A program made the translations under genes and the position numbers. Of a stretch of DNA of 8,098 nucleotides, positions 1 to 6,309 are shown piece after piece; position 1 is the first letter of the stretch, and every line of letters starts with the position of its first letter. The DNA is from Acidimicrobiales bacterium (GTDB taxonomy: Bacteria; Actinomycetota; Acidimicrobiia; Acidimicrobiales; SHLQ01). Location of the stretch: the NCBI GenBank assembly GCA_013002375.1, contig JABDJW010000334.1, forward strand, positions 1 through 8,098, given 5' to 3'. Below the pieces are notes generated by a model. That model was not told where the DNA came from, searched no databases, and saw nothing but the letters and a program-made list of their open reading frames with translations.

Positions 1-17
1 GGCCGGCTTCGCCGGCC
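1..17. repeat. GC-rich perfect hairpin at left edge
   Basis: The inverted repeat GGCCGGC-TTC-GCCGGCC has a 7-bp perfect stem and a TTC loop. Its 13-nt core CCGGCTTCGCCGG recurs in the hairpin just after the rseP stop codon, so the protease gene is bracketed by two near-identical palindromes. The rseP frame is open through it, so it may be coding. If the ATG at 23 is the true start, it would instead lie in the leader immediately before the start codon. It has no U-run, so it is not a classical terminator. Confidence 0.5.
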
Positions 18-22
18 TGGCC

Positions 23-1429
23 ATGCTCATCGGGGGCATCGTGGTGCTCGGTCTGCTGGCCGGATGGTCGATTGTCGTGGTGATCGTGGCGCTGATGGTC
101 ATGATCTTCTTCCACGAACTGGGGCATTACCTCACCGCCAAGTGGGCCGGCATGAAAGTCACCGAGTTCTTCTTGTTCTTCGGCCCGCGACTGTTCTCGT
201 TCCGCCGGGGTGAGACCGAGTACGGCATGAAGCTCATCCCCGCGGGGGCCTACGTCAAGATCATCGGCATGACCAACTTCGAGGAGGTCGATCCGGCAGA
301 CGAGTCGCGCACCTACCGGCAGGCGCCCTACTGGAGGAGACTCTCCGTCGCCGTGGCCGGCTCGACCATGCATTTCATCATGGCGCTGATCCTGATGGTG
401 GTGTTCCTGGTCGGTTACGGCTCGATCCGCGACGCGGATACCTGGGCGGTGCGCGAGATCACGCCGAACAGCGCGGCCGAGCGGGCCGGACTGATCGAGG
501 GCGATCGCCTGCTGGCCATCAATGGGCAGGACACCACCGATTGGGCCGACCTGTCCGACATCCTCACCCCGTTCGATGGCGAGCAGGTCACCCTCACCGT
601 CGAACGCGACGGCACGACCTTCGACACCGAGACCGTGATCGGCGAACGGTTGACCGTCGAAGGAGCCGCCGCCATCGATGGCCTGTTCCCCAACGACATC
701 GTGCTGTCGGTCGATGGCATCGCCGTCACCACCTATGACGAGATCATCGGCGCAGTCGGTGGTCGCTTCGGACAGGAGCTGACCGCAGTCGTCTCGTGGA
801 TCGACGGTCCCGAGAGCCACCCCATCATCGTCGAGCGTGAAGTCGAGGATGGGGCGCGAGGGTTCCTCGGCGTCAGTCGAGCCGACGTGCGCAACGACGT
901 CAGCCTGTTGGCTGCGCCGGGCGAAGCCGTCACCGAGTTCGGTCGCACCACCAAGGGTGCGGTCGTCGGCCTGGTCAACTTCTTCCGGCCGAGCAGCATC
1001 GGTGACTTCCTCGGTGGCCTGTTCGACGAGGCCGAACTCGACGAAGACGTCGCCGCCGAACTCACCCCGCTCGACGAGCAGCGGGCGCTCTCCTCGGCCG
1101 GCACCGTCGACGACGAGAACCGCATCCTGTCGATCTACGGCATCGTCGATCTGATCACCGACAGCGTCGAGGCCGATGGGCTGTCGGCCCTGATCATCGG
1201 CATGGCCTTGATCAACATATTCATCGGCGTCTTCAACCTGTTGCCGGTGCTGCCCTTCGACGGCGGACACGTCGTCATCGCCACCTACGAGAAGATCCGT
1301 TCGATCATCTCCGGACAGCGCTACTTCGCCGATGCGACCAAGGCCCTGCCGTTGGTCTACGCGGTGTTGGCGCTGTTCCTGGTGCTCACCGTGGTCGCGC
1401 TCACGCTGGACATCACCCAACCGGTGTGA
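23..1429 (+). CDS. rseP: Site-2 intramembrane zinc metalloprotease, RseP/Rip1 family (M50)
   Basis: The family cleaves transmembrane substrates such as anti-sigma factors within the membrane, usually after a site-1 cut. The 468-residue product has a first membrane helix (about residues 3-29) running into the zinc motif HELGH at 31-35. A second hydrophobic segment (about 107-133) contains AGSTMHF at 112-118, where many homologues read AGPxxNF. Two PDZ-like modules follow: about 142-212, and a less certain one at 214-285. A third helix leads into FNLLPVLPFDGG, with N405 and the third zinc ligand D413, and a last helix lies near the C terminus. An acidic stretch at about 326-366 lies between the PDZ region and the conserved SIYGI segment. 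The start is uncertain: the frame is open to the window edge, no clear Shine-Dalgarno precedes ATG 23, and GTG 41 or 44 or an upstream start are possible. The catalytic motifs make the family assignment very secure. In many actinobacteria dxr precedes this gene, outside this window. Confidence 0.95.
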   Translation: MLIGGIVVLGLLAGWSIVVVIVALMVMIFFHELGHYLTAKWAGMKVTEFFLFFGPRLFSFRRGETEYGMKLIPAGAYVKIIGMTNFEEVDPADESRTYRQAPYWRRLSVAVAGSTMHFIMALILMVVFLVGYGSIRDADTWAVREITPNSAAERAGLIEGDRLLAINGQDTTDWADLSDILTPFDGEQVTLTVERDGTTFDTETVIGERLTVEGAAAIDGLFPNDIVLSVDGIAVTTYDEIIGAVGGRFGQELTAVVSWIDGPESHPIIVEREVEDGARGFLGVSRADVRNDVSLLAAPGEAVTEFGRTTKGAVVGLVNFFRPSSIGDFLGGLFDEAELDEDVAAELTPLDEQRALSSAGTVDDENRILSIYGIVDLITDSVEADGLSALIIGMALINIFIGVFNLLPVLPFDGGHVVIATYEKIRSIISGQRYFADATKALPLVYAVLALFLVLTVVALTLDITQPV

Positions 1430-1435
1430 GTTGTT

Positions 1436-1454
1436 CAACCGGCTTCGCCGGTTG
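1436..1454. repeat. Perfect hairpin after rseP stop
   Basis: CAACCGGC-TTC-GCCGGTTG forms an 8-bp perfect stem with a three-base loop, starting 7 nt after the rseP stop codon. The following bases (CGACGCCAGG) contain no T-run, so it is not a standard intrinsic terminator. It may protect the 3' end of the rseP transcript or mark a factor-dependent end. Its core matches the palindrome at positions 3-15. Confidence 0.6.
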
Positions 1455-1495
1455 CGACGCCAGGGCGCTGAGCCGCTCCCTCGTCCCTCGGTCGG

Positions 1496-1501
1496 TAGAG
1501 T
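1496..1501 (+). promoter_or_regulatory. Candidate -10 box for a leaderless P450 transcript
   Basis: TAGAGT fits the actinobacterial -10 pattern TANNNT and ends exactly six nt before the ATG at 1508. This would place the transcription start on the A of the start codon. There is no recognisable -35 at 17-18 bp. A perfect 7-bp tandem repeat (TCCCTCG twice, 1477-1490) sits just upstream and could be an operator. A weak GTAGAG overlapping the box could also be read as a poor ribosome binding site, so the leaderless reading is an inference. Confidence 0.4.
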
Positions 1502-1507
1502 GCACGC

Positions 1508-2707
1508 ATGGCTGAGACGAAGCGCGATCCGGTTGCCGAATGGGCAACCGATTTCGATCACACCCACCCCGACTACGCGGCAGCGGCCACGGAGATCTGG
1601 GACGATCTCCGGGCCGGCTGTCCGGTGGCCCACTCCGAGCGGTTCGGCGGTACGTGGCTGCCCACCCGGCACGAGGACATCGCCGCAATCGCAGCGGACA
1701 CCGAACACTTCACCTCGCAGGGCGTCATCGTCACCGAGTGGCGGCCCGACGTGCCGGCCCCGGTCGGGTACGCCCCGCCGATCACTTCCGATCCACCCTT
1801 CCATGCCTTGGCCCGGCGGGTTCTGCTGCCCTACTTCTCGCCCAAGGCCATGGTGCGCTGGGAGAACACCACCCGGGCCATGTGCCGAGAGCTACTCGAC
1901 ACCGCGCTGGCCGATGGCGCGACGGCCTTTGACGCAGCCGCCGACTATGCCCAACACATTCCCGTGCGGGTCATCGCCGACATGCTGGGTCTGCCCCGAG
2001 ACGACGGCGACAAGTTCCGCGGGTTCATCCACCGCATCATCGAAGTGCCCGGCCAGGTCGAGGTCGAACAGGAGGACACCCTCGATCACTACCTCAAGCA
2101 GATCGTCGCCGATCGCAAGGCGAAACCCGGCGACGATCTGATCAGCTATCTGCTGTCCGCCGACCTCGACGGCGTTCCCCTCGATGAAGGCCACGTCGAG
2201 GGCACGATCGGTCTGTTGATCATCGCCGGCATCGACACCACGTGGTCCGCGATCGGCGCCAGTCTCTGGCACCTGGCGCAGCATCCCGAGCATCTGCAAC
2301 GGCTTCGCGACGATCCCGAGGTCATCCCGTTCGCGGTGGAAGAGTTTCTTCGCTTCTATGCGCCGGTCACCATGGCCCGGCTGGTCGCCGAACCGGTGCA
2401 GATCGGTGATGCCTCGATGCAACCGGGCGATTGGTGCCTGTTGCCGTTTCCGGCCGCCAACCGCGATCCCGAGTTCTTCGAACGAGCCGACGAGTTCGTC
2501 ATCGACCGCGCCGCCAATCGGCACAGCGCGTTCGGGCTCGGTATTCACCGATGCATCGGCTCGAACCTGGCCCGGCTCGAGCTGCGCATCGCGCTCGAGG
2601 AGTTCGTGGCTCGGATCCCGAGCTTTGAACTGGCCGACCCATCTGCGGTCCGCTGGTCGACCGGCCAGGTACGCGGTCCCCGCCTGCTTCCTGTCCGACT
2701 CACCTGA
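1508..2707 (+). CDS. Soluble bacterial cytochrome P450
   Basis: This is a heme-thiolate monooxygenase of 399 residues, the usual length for soluble class I bacterial P450s. It has no N-terminal membrane anchor. Visible landmarks in order: the C-helix region DPPFHALARR at 95-104, with a His and Arg placed to contact the heme propionates; the I-helix oxygen-activation motif AGIDTT at 240-245, with the acid-alcohol pair D243-T244; the K-helix ExxR with E279 and R282; and the heme loop FGLGIHRCIG at 342-351, with C349 as the axial thiolate ligand. All catalytic hallmarks are intact, so an active enzyme is expected. The ferredoxin gene begins 28 nt downstream on the same strand and is the likely electron donor; no reductase is encoded nearby. 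Substrate and CYP family cannot be told from sequence by eye. Location next to MEP-pathway genes hints at, but does not show, an isoprenoid or steroid substrate. ATG 1508 is supported by the -10-like box six nt upstream. Confidence 0.95.
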   Translation: MAETKRDPVAEWATDFDHTHPDYAAAATEIWDDLRAGCPVAHSERFGGTWLPTRHEDIAAIAADTEHFTSQGVIVTEWRPDVPAPVGYAPPITSDPPFHALARRVLLPYFSPKAMVRWENTTRAMCRELLDTALADGATAFDAAADYAQHIPVRVIADMLGLPRDDGDKFRGFIHRIIEVPGQVEVEQEDTLDHYLKQIVADRKAKPGDDLISYLLSADLDGVPLDEGHVEGTIGLLIIAGIDTTWSAIGASLWHLAQHPEHLQRLRDDPEVIPFAVEEFLRFYAPVTMARLVAEPVQIGDASMQPGDWCLLPFPAANRDPEFFERADEFVIDRAANRHSAFGLGIHRCIGSNLARLELRIALEEFVARIPSFELADPSAVRWSTGQVRGPRLLPVRLT

Positions 2708-2725
2708 TCAGAGACCCAATGCCTC

Positions 2726-2729
2726 GGAG
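2726..2729 (+). promoter_or_regulatory. Ribosome binding site fixing the ferredoxin GTG start
   Basis: GGAG ends six nt before GTG 2736. This supports the GTG as the ferredoxin start over the much longer in-frame extension that would run through the P450 gene. Confidence 0.7.
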
Positions 2730-2735
2730 ACTCCA

Positions 2736-2930
2736 GTGAAAATCTCCTACGACCGATCGAAGTGCCAGGGGCACAACCGCTGCTACATGCTGGCGCCCGA
2801 GCTGTTCGACACTGACGACGAGGGGTACGCCATCTTGCTCGTCGAGGGCGAGGTGCCGTCCGATCTGCAGGACAAAGCGCAGCTCTGCGCCGACAACTGC
2901 CCCGAATACGCGATCGAGATCGAGGGCTAG
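2736..2930 (+). CDS. Small P450-associated ferredoxin (CxxHxxC type)
   Basis: The product is a 64-residue single-cluster ferredoxin that would shuttle electrons from a reductase to the P450 encoded just upstream. Cluster residues are C10-xx-H13-xx-C16 and C55-P56. A His in the second ligand position is typical of actinobacterial P450-partner ferredoxins, many of which carry a [3Fe-4S] cluster; whether this one holds 3Fe or 4Fe is not decided by sequence. An additional C51 lies four residues before C55. The chain is acidic (for example DTDDEG at 25-30), as expected for docking to a basic P450 face. The start is GTG with a good GGAG six nt upstream; the 28-nt gap to the P450 indicates one transcript. 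Its TAG stop lies in a CTAG palindrome that also supplies the stop of the opposing sulfotransferase gene. Confidence 0.93.
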   Translation: MKISYDRSKCQGHNRCYMLAPELFDTDDEGYAILLVEGEVPSDLQDKAQLCADNCPEYAIEIEG

Positions 2931-4858
2931 CGACGTTCCCGGCGGTCGGTGTTCTTCACGATGTGGACGAGGGCCGCCGTGAGATAGTCGATCGCCAGCG
3001 GCGGGTCCGCCGGGGCGAGCAGTGCGTCGAGTTGCTCGAGCTCGGTGCCGTCGGCCGACGTGTCCGGCTCGGGGATGAGATGGTCAGTGGCCCAGCCATA
3101 GGCTTCGAGCAGACTGTGATTCGATGCTTCGAACTCGGCGTGCGCGTACCGGTGGACGAGTTCGGCCGCCCGCTTCGCATTCTCGGATTCGGGGAGGTCC
3201 CATTCGCTGATCACATCGGCGATGAGCTGACGGCGGGCCTCGAACTGGCCCTGGCGGCCGGCCTTGAACCCGCTCTCGAGCAGACCGGGTGAGGCTTGCC
3301 GCAGCAGCGTGGCCACGTCGAGGGGCAGTGCGGCGGCGTCCGGTTCGGCCTGGTGGTCGTGGGGACCGGGGATATCGAGGACGTGGTGAGTGAAGTCGTG
3401 CACCACGCTGCTGCCCTCGAAGAGATCGTCGCGATACGGCCGCATCGTGAACGTGACGCTCGGGGCATGCTCGGCGATCTGCACGACCGTGTCGCGATAG
3501 CGCAGCGCCGCCTGGTTCTCGCGAATCCACTCCGAAGGGAGGCGGCCCGAGCTGAAACCCCATGACCGCCACTGGGAGAGCAACGCGAGGTGCTGGGGCT
3601 GGACGTACATCGAGACCGTCACATCGAAGTCGAGGGCCAGGGTCTCCAGGGCGTGAAGGAACGGTTCGTGGCCACAGTTCACCAGCGGTGCCATGCCATC
3701 GGAGCTGAGCAGCACGGTGGGGTGATCACCGGCGGCGCGTTTCACACCCCGAACGAAACGATCATTGCGCTTGTCGACGTCGACGCCGTCGACCAACCAG
3801 TGCATAAGGAAGGCGCGGGACAGCTCACCGGGGCCGTCAATGCTCGGCGCGAGCGTGGTTGTGGTGGCGTCGATCTGGTCGTCGACCAGTAGTCGCACGC
3901 TTCCCTTGCCGTCGGGTCGGGCGGTCTCTCGTTGGGCCCAGGTTTGGATTGCTCGATCGCCGGTGTTCGCCATGCCGCAGTGGACGACGAGGTGAGCGCG
4001 GCCGGAGTCGGCCAGGCGGCCGCCCGGCCGGATGGAGGACTCGGTGACGCGGATGGGATCGGTGGCCAGCGTGTGGGGCGCCAGCCGATCGAATTTCCCC
4101 ACCGCCCAGTCGTACAACCGAAGATCGAATTCGTTGTCGGCCAGGAGTCGTTCGTAGGCGGTATCGCCGATTTCGTCTCGGATGTCGGCGAGGCGCTGGT
4201 CGAGCGATTCGGCCCGCCCACTGGTATTGGCCTTGACCGGGGGAGCCGAGAAATCGGGATAGAAGTTGTGCAGCCAGCTGGTGATCCACTGCCAGGACTC
4301 GTCGTAGCGTTCGACCAGGCCGAACGCCGGCAGCCGATCGAGTGCGTCGATCGCGGTACCCAGGTTGATCAGGTCCTGCGTGGGTCTGGGTACCCGGCCG
4401 AGCCGATGGTCGCGCGGCCGGCCCAGTGCCGAGGTCTGGAAGTTGACGCACTGCGAGGAGTTCATGGTGCGGTGGCGGGCGATCCAGCCGGCAAAGTCGG
4501 TCTTGCCGGCCAGGCTGCTGCTCAGGGTGGTGCCGCCCTGCTTGCTCTCGAATTCGTATGCAGATCGGATGCGGTCGATCGGGTGCCGGATGAAGATGAT
4601 CGGCAGATAGTGGATCTTGGTCGACGACACGATGGGTGGCCGCAGCTGATGCGACGTGAAGGCCTCGACCTTGGGATTGGCCTCGATGAGGTCGTTGAGT
4701 TCCGCGGAGGTGAGCCGGCCGCCGGCCTCGGGCTTGTCGTAGCTCAGGAATCGTGGGCCGAAGTGGTCCTCGAGACTGCGGGCCACCGAGGTGCCCGCGT
4801 TCTTGAAGAGGTGAAGGTGCACGATCACGTCGCGGGTGGTGGGCTTCTTGCGCGCCAT
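2927..4858 (-). CDS. Two-domain sulfotransferase-like protein; second domain degenerate
   Basis: The 643-residue cytoplasmic-looking protein has no signal peptide or membrane helix. Residues about 8-260 resemble Sulfotransfer_2-type carbohydrate sulfotransferases. The 5'-phosphosulfate loop reads LFKNAGTS at 17-24, with K19. The 3'-phosphate site reads FIRHPIDRIRSAY at 89-101, with R91 and S99. Such enzymes move sulfate from PAPS to a hydroxyl group. Residues about 285-500 resemble another sulfotransferase-like family, in which a GMxKTGTTxxQ loop, an SSE-like segment, an RQD...S motif and an RPY segment follow in order. Here these read GMANTGDRAIQ (295-305), LLSSDGM (383-389), QPQHLALLSQ (420-429) and MRPY (472-475), so the loop Lys and Thr pair and the RQD residues are lost. 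A helical tail ends in a basic NTDRRERR. I chose ATG 4858, giving MARKK, because the motifs begin soon after it and a -10-like box lies 7 nt upstream. An in-frame ATG at 5035 would overlap ispG. The acceptor is unknown. Confidence 0.85.
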   Translation of the reverse strand: MARKKPTTRDVIVHLHLFKNAGTSVARSLEDHFGPRFLSYDKPEAGGRLTSAELNDLIEANPKVEAFTSHQLRPPIVSSTKIHYLPIIFIRHPIDRIRSAYEFESKQGGTTLSSSLAGKTDFAGWIARHRTMNSSQCVNFQTSALGRPRDHRLGRVPRPTQDLINLGTAIDALDRLPAFGLVERYDESWQWITSWLHNFYPDFSAPPVKANTSGRAESLDQRLADIRDEIGDTAYERLLADNEFDLRLYDWAVGKFDRLAPHTLATDPIRVTESSIRPGGRLADSGRAHLVVHCGMANTGDRAIQTWAQRETARPDGKGSVRLLVDDQIDATTTTLAPSIDGPGELSRAFLMHWLVDGVDVDKRNDRFVRGVKRAAGDHPTVLLSSDGMAPLVNCGHEPFLHALETLALDFDVTVSMYVQPQHLALLSQWRSWGFSSGRLPSEWIRENQAALRYRDTVVQIAEHAPSVTFTMRPYRDDLFEGSSVVHDFTHHVLDIPGPHDHQAEPDAAALPLDVATLLRQASPGLLESGFKAGRQGQFEARRQLIADVISEWDLPESENAKRAAELVHRYAHAEFEASNHSLLEAYGWATDHLIPEPDTSADGTELEQLDALLAPADPPLAIDYLTAALVHIVKNTDRRERR

Positions 4859-4865
4859 TGACACG

Positions 4866-4871
4866 ACGATA
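4866..4871 (-). promoter_or_regulatory. Candidate -10 box for the sulfotransferase gene
   Basis: On the minus strand TATCGT (pattern TANNNT) ends seven nt before the ATG at 4858. No Shine-Dalgarno precedes that start, which fits a leaderless or nearly leaderless transcript. A weak -35 candidate, TTACCG (plus positions 4890-4895, 18-bp spacer), overlaps the -10 box of ispG on the other strand, so the two promoters would occupy the same DNA. Confidence 0.4.
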
Positions 4872-4902
4872 CCTGCAGTGACGCAGTGGCGGTAACCTGC
4901 AG
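4871..4902. repeat. Repeated ACCTGCAG octamer between divergent genes
   Basis: ACCTGCAG occurs at 4871-4878 and again at 4895-4902, start-to-start 24 bp, each containing the palindrome CTGCAG. One copy abuts the sulfotransferase -10 and the other overlaps the ispG -10. A second short repeat, GCAGTG, occurs at 4875-4880 and 4883-4888. The placement suits an operator for a regulator of both promoters, but this is inference from position only. Confidence 0.4.
4893..4898 (+). promoter_or_regulatory. Candidate -10 box for a leaderless ispG transcript
   Basis: TAACCT (TANNNT) ends exactly six nt before the ATG at 4905, which puts the start of transcription on the start codon. There is no Shine-Dalgarno in front of ispG and no convincing -35 element. 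If correct, ispG has its own promoter and does not depend on read-through from rseP. Confidence 0.45.
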
Positions 4903-4904
4903 CC

Positions 4905-6131
4905 ATGGAGGTCACTGCGAGTTTTCCGCGTCGCTCAACCCGGCAGATCCATGTCGGTGATGTGGCGGTCGGGGGCGACGCCCCCGTTTCGGTGCAGTCG
5001 ATGACCGACACCAAGACCGCCGATGTCGACGGCACGCTGAAGCAGATCTACTCCTTGGCCGCCGCGGGTGCCGACATCGTGCGTTGTACCTGCAACGAAC
5101 CCGAAGCCGCCGAGGGGCTGGCCCGCATCGTGCCTCGTTCACCCGTGCCGATCGTCGCCGACATCCACCATCAGTACAAGCGGGCGCTCGACGCGCTCGA
5201 CGCGGGGGTGGCCTGCCTGCGGCTCAACCCGGGCAACATCCGCAAACCCGCGCACATCAAGCTGGTGGCTCGTGAAGCCAAGGATCGCAATGTGCCGATC
5301 CGTATCGGCGTCAACGGCGGGTCGCTCGACAAGGAGCTGCGCGAGAAGTACGGCGACAAGGTCACTCCTGAAGCCATGGTCGAATCGGCGCAACGCGAAC
5401 TCGCCTACTTCGACGAAGTCGGCTTCGACCTGGTGAAGATCTCGGTCAAGGCGTCGAGCGTTCCGCTGATGATCGAGGCCTACCGGCAGCTGGCCGAGGT
5501 CACCGACCATCCGCTGCACCTCGGGGTCACCGAGGCCGGCCCGCCGCCCCAGGGGTTGATCAAGGCGACGGCCGGCATCGCAACGCTGCTCGCCGAAGGG
5601 ATCGGCGACACGATCCGGTACTCGCTGACCGCCGACCCGGTCGAGGAAGCCAAAGCGGGTCGGCAGCTGCTCGAGAGCCTCGGTCTCCGGGAACGCAAGA
5701 ACGTCGACCTGATCGCCTGCCCGAGCTGCGGTCGCGCCGAAATCGACGTGTACGCGGTGGCGCAGCAGGCGCTCGAGGCCTTCGGCGAACGCGAGCTCCC
5801 GCTGCAGGTGGCGGTGATGGGCTGCGTCGTCAACGGGCCCGGTGAGGCCGGCGATGCCGATCTCGGGATCGCGGCCGGCCACAAGCGGGGGCACTTGTTC
5901 ATCAAGGGGCGCAATGCCGCAGTCGTCCCCGAAGAAGAAATGGTCGATGCGCTGGTCGAATGGGCCGAGTTCATCTCCGAACACGGCATCGATGCCGCGC
6001 TGGAAAAGGTCGACGTCGACAAGGCCAAGCGCGAGGCCGATCGCGACCGAGACCTTCTGCTCGAGGCGCAGGGCGACGACGCAAACAACAGCGAGCAAGT
6101 TGTCGAACTGATCCGCAACCGAACCGAGTAG
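4905..6131 (+). CDS. ispG: 4-hydroxy-3-methylbut-2-en-1-yl diphosphate synthase (IspG/GcpE)
   Basis: The enzyme converts 2-C-methyl-D-erythritol 2,4-cyclodiphosphate to HMBPP, the penultimate step of the MEP isoprenoid pathway, in the cytosol with a [4Fe-4S] cluster. The protein has 408 residues. An N-terminal TIM barrel (about 15-255) shows QSMTDT near 31-36, the ADIHH segment, RLNPGNI and RIGVNGGSL. The C-terminal cluster domain supplies C272 and C275 (CPSCGR), C307 and the fourth ligand E314 (CVVNGPGE). All ligands are present. This is the two-domain bacterial form, without the insert found in plants. A charged tail after about residue 355, rich in Lys, Asp, Glu and Arg, makes it slightly longer than many homologues. 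In many actinobacteria ispG closely follows rseP; here an accessory block separates them. Expression probably starts from its own promoter 46 bp from the divergent sulfotransferase start. Confidence 0.97.
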   Translation: MEVTASFPRRSTRQIHVGDVAVGGDAPVSVQSMTDTKTADVDGTLKQIYSLAAAGADIVRCTCNEPEAAEGLARIVPRSPVPIVADIHHQYKRALDALDAGVACLRLNPGNIRKPAHIKLVAREAKDRNVPIRIGVNGGSLDKELREKYGDKVTPEAMVESAQRELAYFDEVGFDLVKISVKASSVPLMIEAYRQLAEVTDHPLHLGVTEAGPPPQGLIKATAGIATLLAEGIGDTIRYSLTADPVEEAKAGRQLLESLGLRERKNVDLIACPSCGRAEIDVYAVAQQALEAFGERELPLQVAVMGCVVNGPGEAGDADLGIAAGHKRGHLFIKGRNAAVVPEEEMVDALVEWAEFISEHGIDAALEKVDVDKAKREADRDRDLLLEAQGDDANNSEQVVELIRNRTE

Positions 6132-6166
6132 CCCAGGCAGGCGCCCGACGCAAAGGGCCGGGGGAG

Positions 6167-6175
6167 TGATAGATT
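6167..6175 (+). promoter_or_regulatory. Candidate extended -10 promoter for rimP-nusA
   Basis: TGATAGATT combines a TG dinucleotide one base before a TANNNT hexamer (TAGATT, 6170-6175), the layout of an extended -10 element. No good -35 is visible, which extended -10 promoters often lack. Transcription would begin near 6182 and give a leader of about 220 nt before rimP, containing the hairpin described next. Confidence 0.4.
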
Positions 6176-6187
6176 GATCCCGCGTAA

Positions 6188-6207
6188 TCGCAGAGCTTTC
6201 GTTGCGA
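6188..6207 (+). other. Small leader hairpin ahead of the terminator
   Basis: TCGCA (6188-6192) can pair with TGCGA (6203-6207) around a ten-base loop. Its last base is also the first base of the terminator stem, so the two elements are directly adjacent and overlap slightly in the predicted rimP leader. Confidence 0.35.
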
Positions 6208-6268
6208 AGGCGTGGGCTGTTCGGCCGGTGCGGAATCACCGGTCGGTCAGGGCCCACGCCTTTTGTTT
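6207..6268 (+). terminator. Intrinsic terminator or attenuator between ispG and rimP
   Basis: AAGGCGTGGGC (6207-6217) pairs perfectly over 11 bp with GCCCACGCCTT (6252-6262). It is followed by a T-rich tail, TTTTGTTT (6261-6268). An inner hairpin, CCGGTG-CGGAAT-CACCGG (6225-6242), fills the loop and can extend by a few weaker pairs. This is the strongest terminator-like structure in the window. It may simply end ispG transcription. If the promoter at 6167 is real, it would be a transcription attenuator in the rimP-nusA leader. Confidence 0.7.
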
Positions 6269-6294
6269 CGTCAGGGCCTACGCCTTGTTGCTCG
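6247..6294 (+). repeat. 24-nt tandem repeat of the terminator 3' arm
   Basis: Two adjacent 24-nt units (6247-6270 and 6271-6294) both begin TCAGGGCC and match at 19 of 24 positions. Each contains a sequence that can pair with the same 5' arm at 6207-6217: GCCCACGCCTT in the first, GCCTACGCCTT in the second (one G-U pair). The second unit lacks the clean T-run. It can also pair with CCCTGA at 6307-6312 through its TCAGGG, giving mutually exclusive structures. Confidence 0.6.
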
Positions 6295-6309
6295 GCGGTT
6301 GAGCGTCCC

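Noticed and set aside
1892..2548. 218-codon minus-strand frame within the P450 gene
   Set aside because: It is opposite the I-helix, ExxR and heme-loop coding sequence; a compositional shadow.
2358..2735. In-frame upstream extension of the ferredoxin to ATG 2358
   Set aside because: It would overlap the P450 in another frame. GTG 2736 has GGAG six nt upstream and gives a standard 64-residue ferredoxin.
2708..4858. P450 hydroxylation followed by sulfation as one pathway
   Set aside because: It is chemically attractive, but the genes are convergent, not co-transcribed, and no substrate evidence exists. Left as speculation only.
3932..4861. 309-codon plus-strand frame opposite the sulfotransferase
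   Set aside because: The minus strand carries two clear PAPS-binding motifs. The plus-strand translation has no family features and is a shadow.
4859..5035. A 59-residue N-terminal extension of the sulfotransferase starting at 5035
   Set aside because: It would be antisense to the ispG 5' end and has no sulfotransferase features. The ATG at 4858 fits the motif positions and has a promoter-like box.
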